Shown: positions 6,074-6,112 of the stretch, in pieces
Layout: every line of letters starts with the position of its first letter
Position numbering within the stretch: the stretch's first letter is position 1
Source of the DNA: Pseudomonadota bacterium
GTDB lineage: Bacteria; Pseudomonadota; Alphaproteobacteria; Caulobacterales; Caulobacteraceae
Assembly (NCBI GenBank): GCA_023445955.1
Contig: JAEXJH010000350.1
Location: 1 to 6,112 of the forward strand
DNA: 6,112 nucleotides
Direction of reading: 5' to 3'
Notes under the pieces: model-generated
What the model saw: only the letters and a program-made list of their open reading frames with translations
What the model was told of the DNA's origin: nothing
Database searches by the model: none
Translations under genes and position numbers: made by a program

Positions 6074-6112
6074 CTACAGGCTGGCGTTCTTCAGGCGGTT
6101 GGCGTGCTGGCG
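6074..6112 (-). CDS. 3' end of a convergent minus-strand gene (partial)
   Basis: On the minus strand an open frame enters from the window edge and reads RQHANRLKNASL before TAG (6076-6074). Codons end mostly in C or G, as in the real genes here, and the stop sits just beside the G/C block, a sensible place for convergent gene ends. Twelve residues do not identify a family. In Caulobacter the neighbourhood of this receptor includes further GlcNAc genes, but nothing in these residues shows that this is one of them. Confidence 0.4.
   Translation of the reverse strand, partial: RQHANRLKNASL

Overview
The window is GC-rich chromosomal DNA (apart from a short AT-richer intergenic region) from an alphaproteobacterium, most likely Caulobacter or a close relative. 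This rests on three things: the gene set and order match the N-acetylglucosamine (GlcNAc) locus described for Caulobacter; the large TonB-dependent receptor is of the Xanthomonas/Caulobacter sugar type; and an alphaproteobacterial-style intergenic palindrome (GTCATCCCG...CTTG...CGGGA.CCA) lies at the left end. No species is assigned.

Layout. Positions 1-92 hold the possible 3' end of a rightward gene and a palindromic repeat. From 3077 leftwards to 93 runs a minus-strand operon: a GntR/UTRA regulator (nagR/nagQ type), a double-SIS glucosamine-6-phosphate deaminase (nagB-II), and N-acetylglucosamine-6-phosphate deacetylase (nagA), the last two overlapping as TGATG. Positions 3078-3347 are a divergent control region with three TGGT-N7-TGGK boxes; two form a 39-bp dyad and the third lies close to the receptor gene. 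Positions 3348-6014 encode an 888-residue TonB-dependent outer-membrane receptor on the plus strand. Positions 6015-6071 hold a small hairpin and an extreme G/C homopolymer block. The last 39 bases look like the 3' end of a convergent minus-strand gene.

How the genes fit together. The receptor would bring GlcNAc or chitooligosaccharides across the outer membrane. After inner-membrane uptake and phosphorylation by proteins not encoded here, NagA removes the acetyl group to give glucosamine-6-phosphate, and NagB-II converts that to fructose-6-phosphate and ammonia. The regulator, sensing a sugar phosphate through its UTRA domain, probably represses both divergent transcripts from the shared boxes. 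The window looks like a catabolic locus of known type, not a new system. The points most worth a second look are the operator geometry, the paired start sites of nagB-II, and the homopolymer block at the right end.
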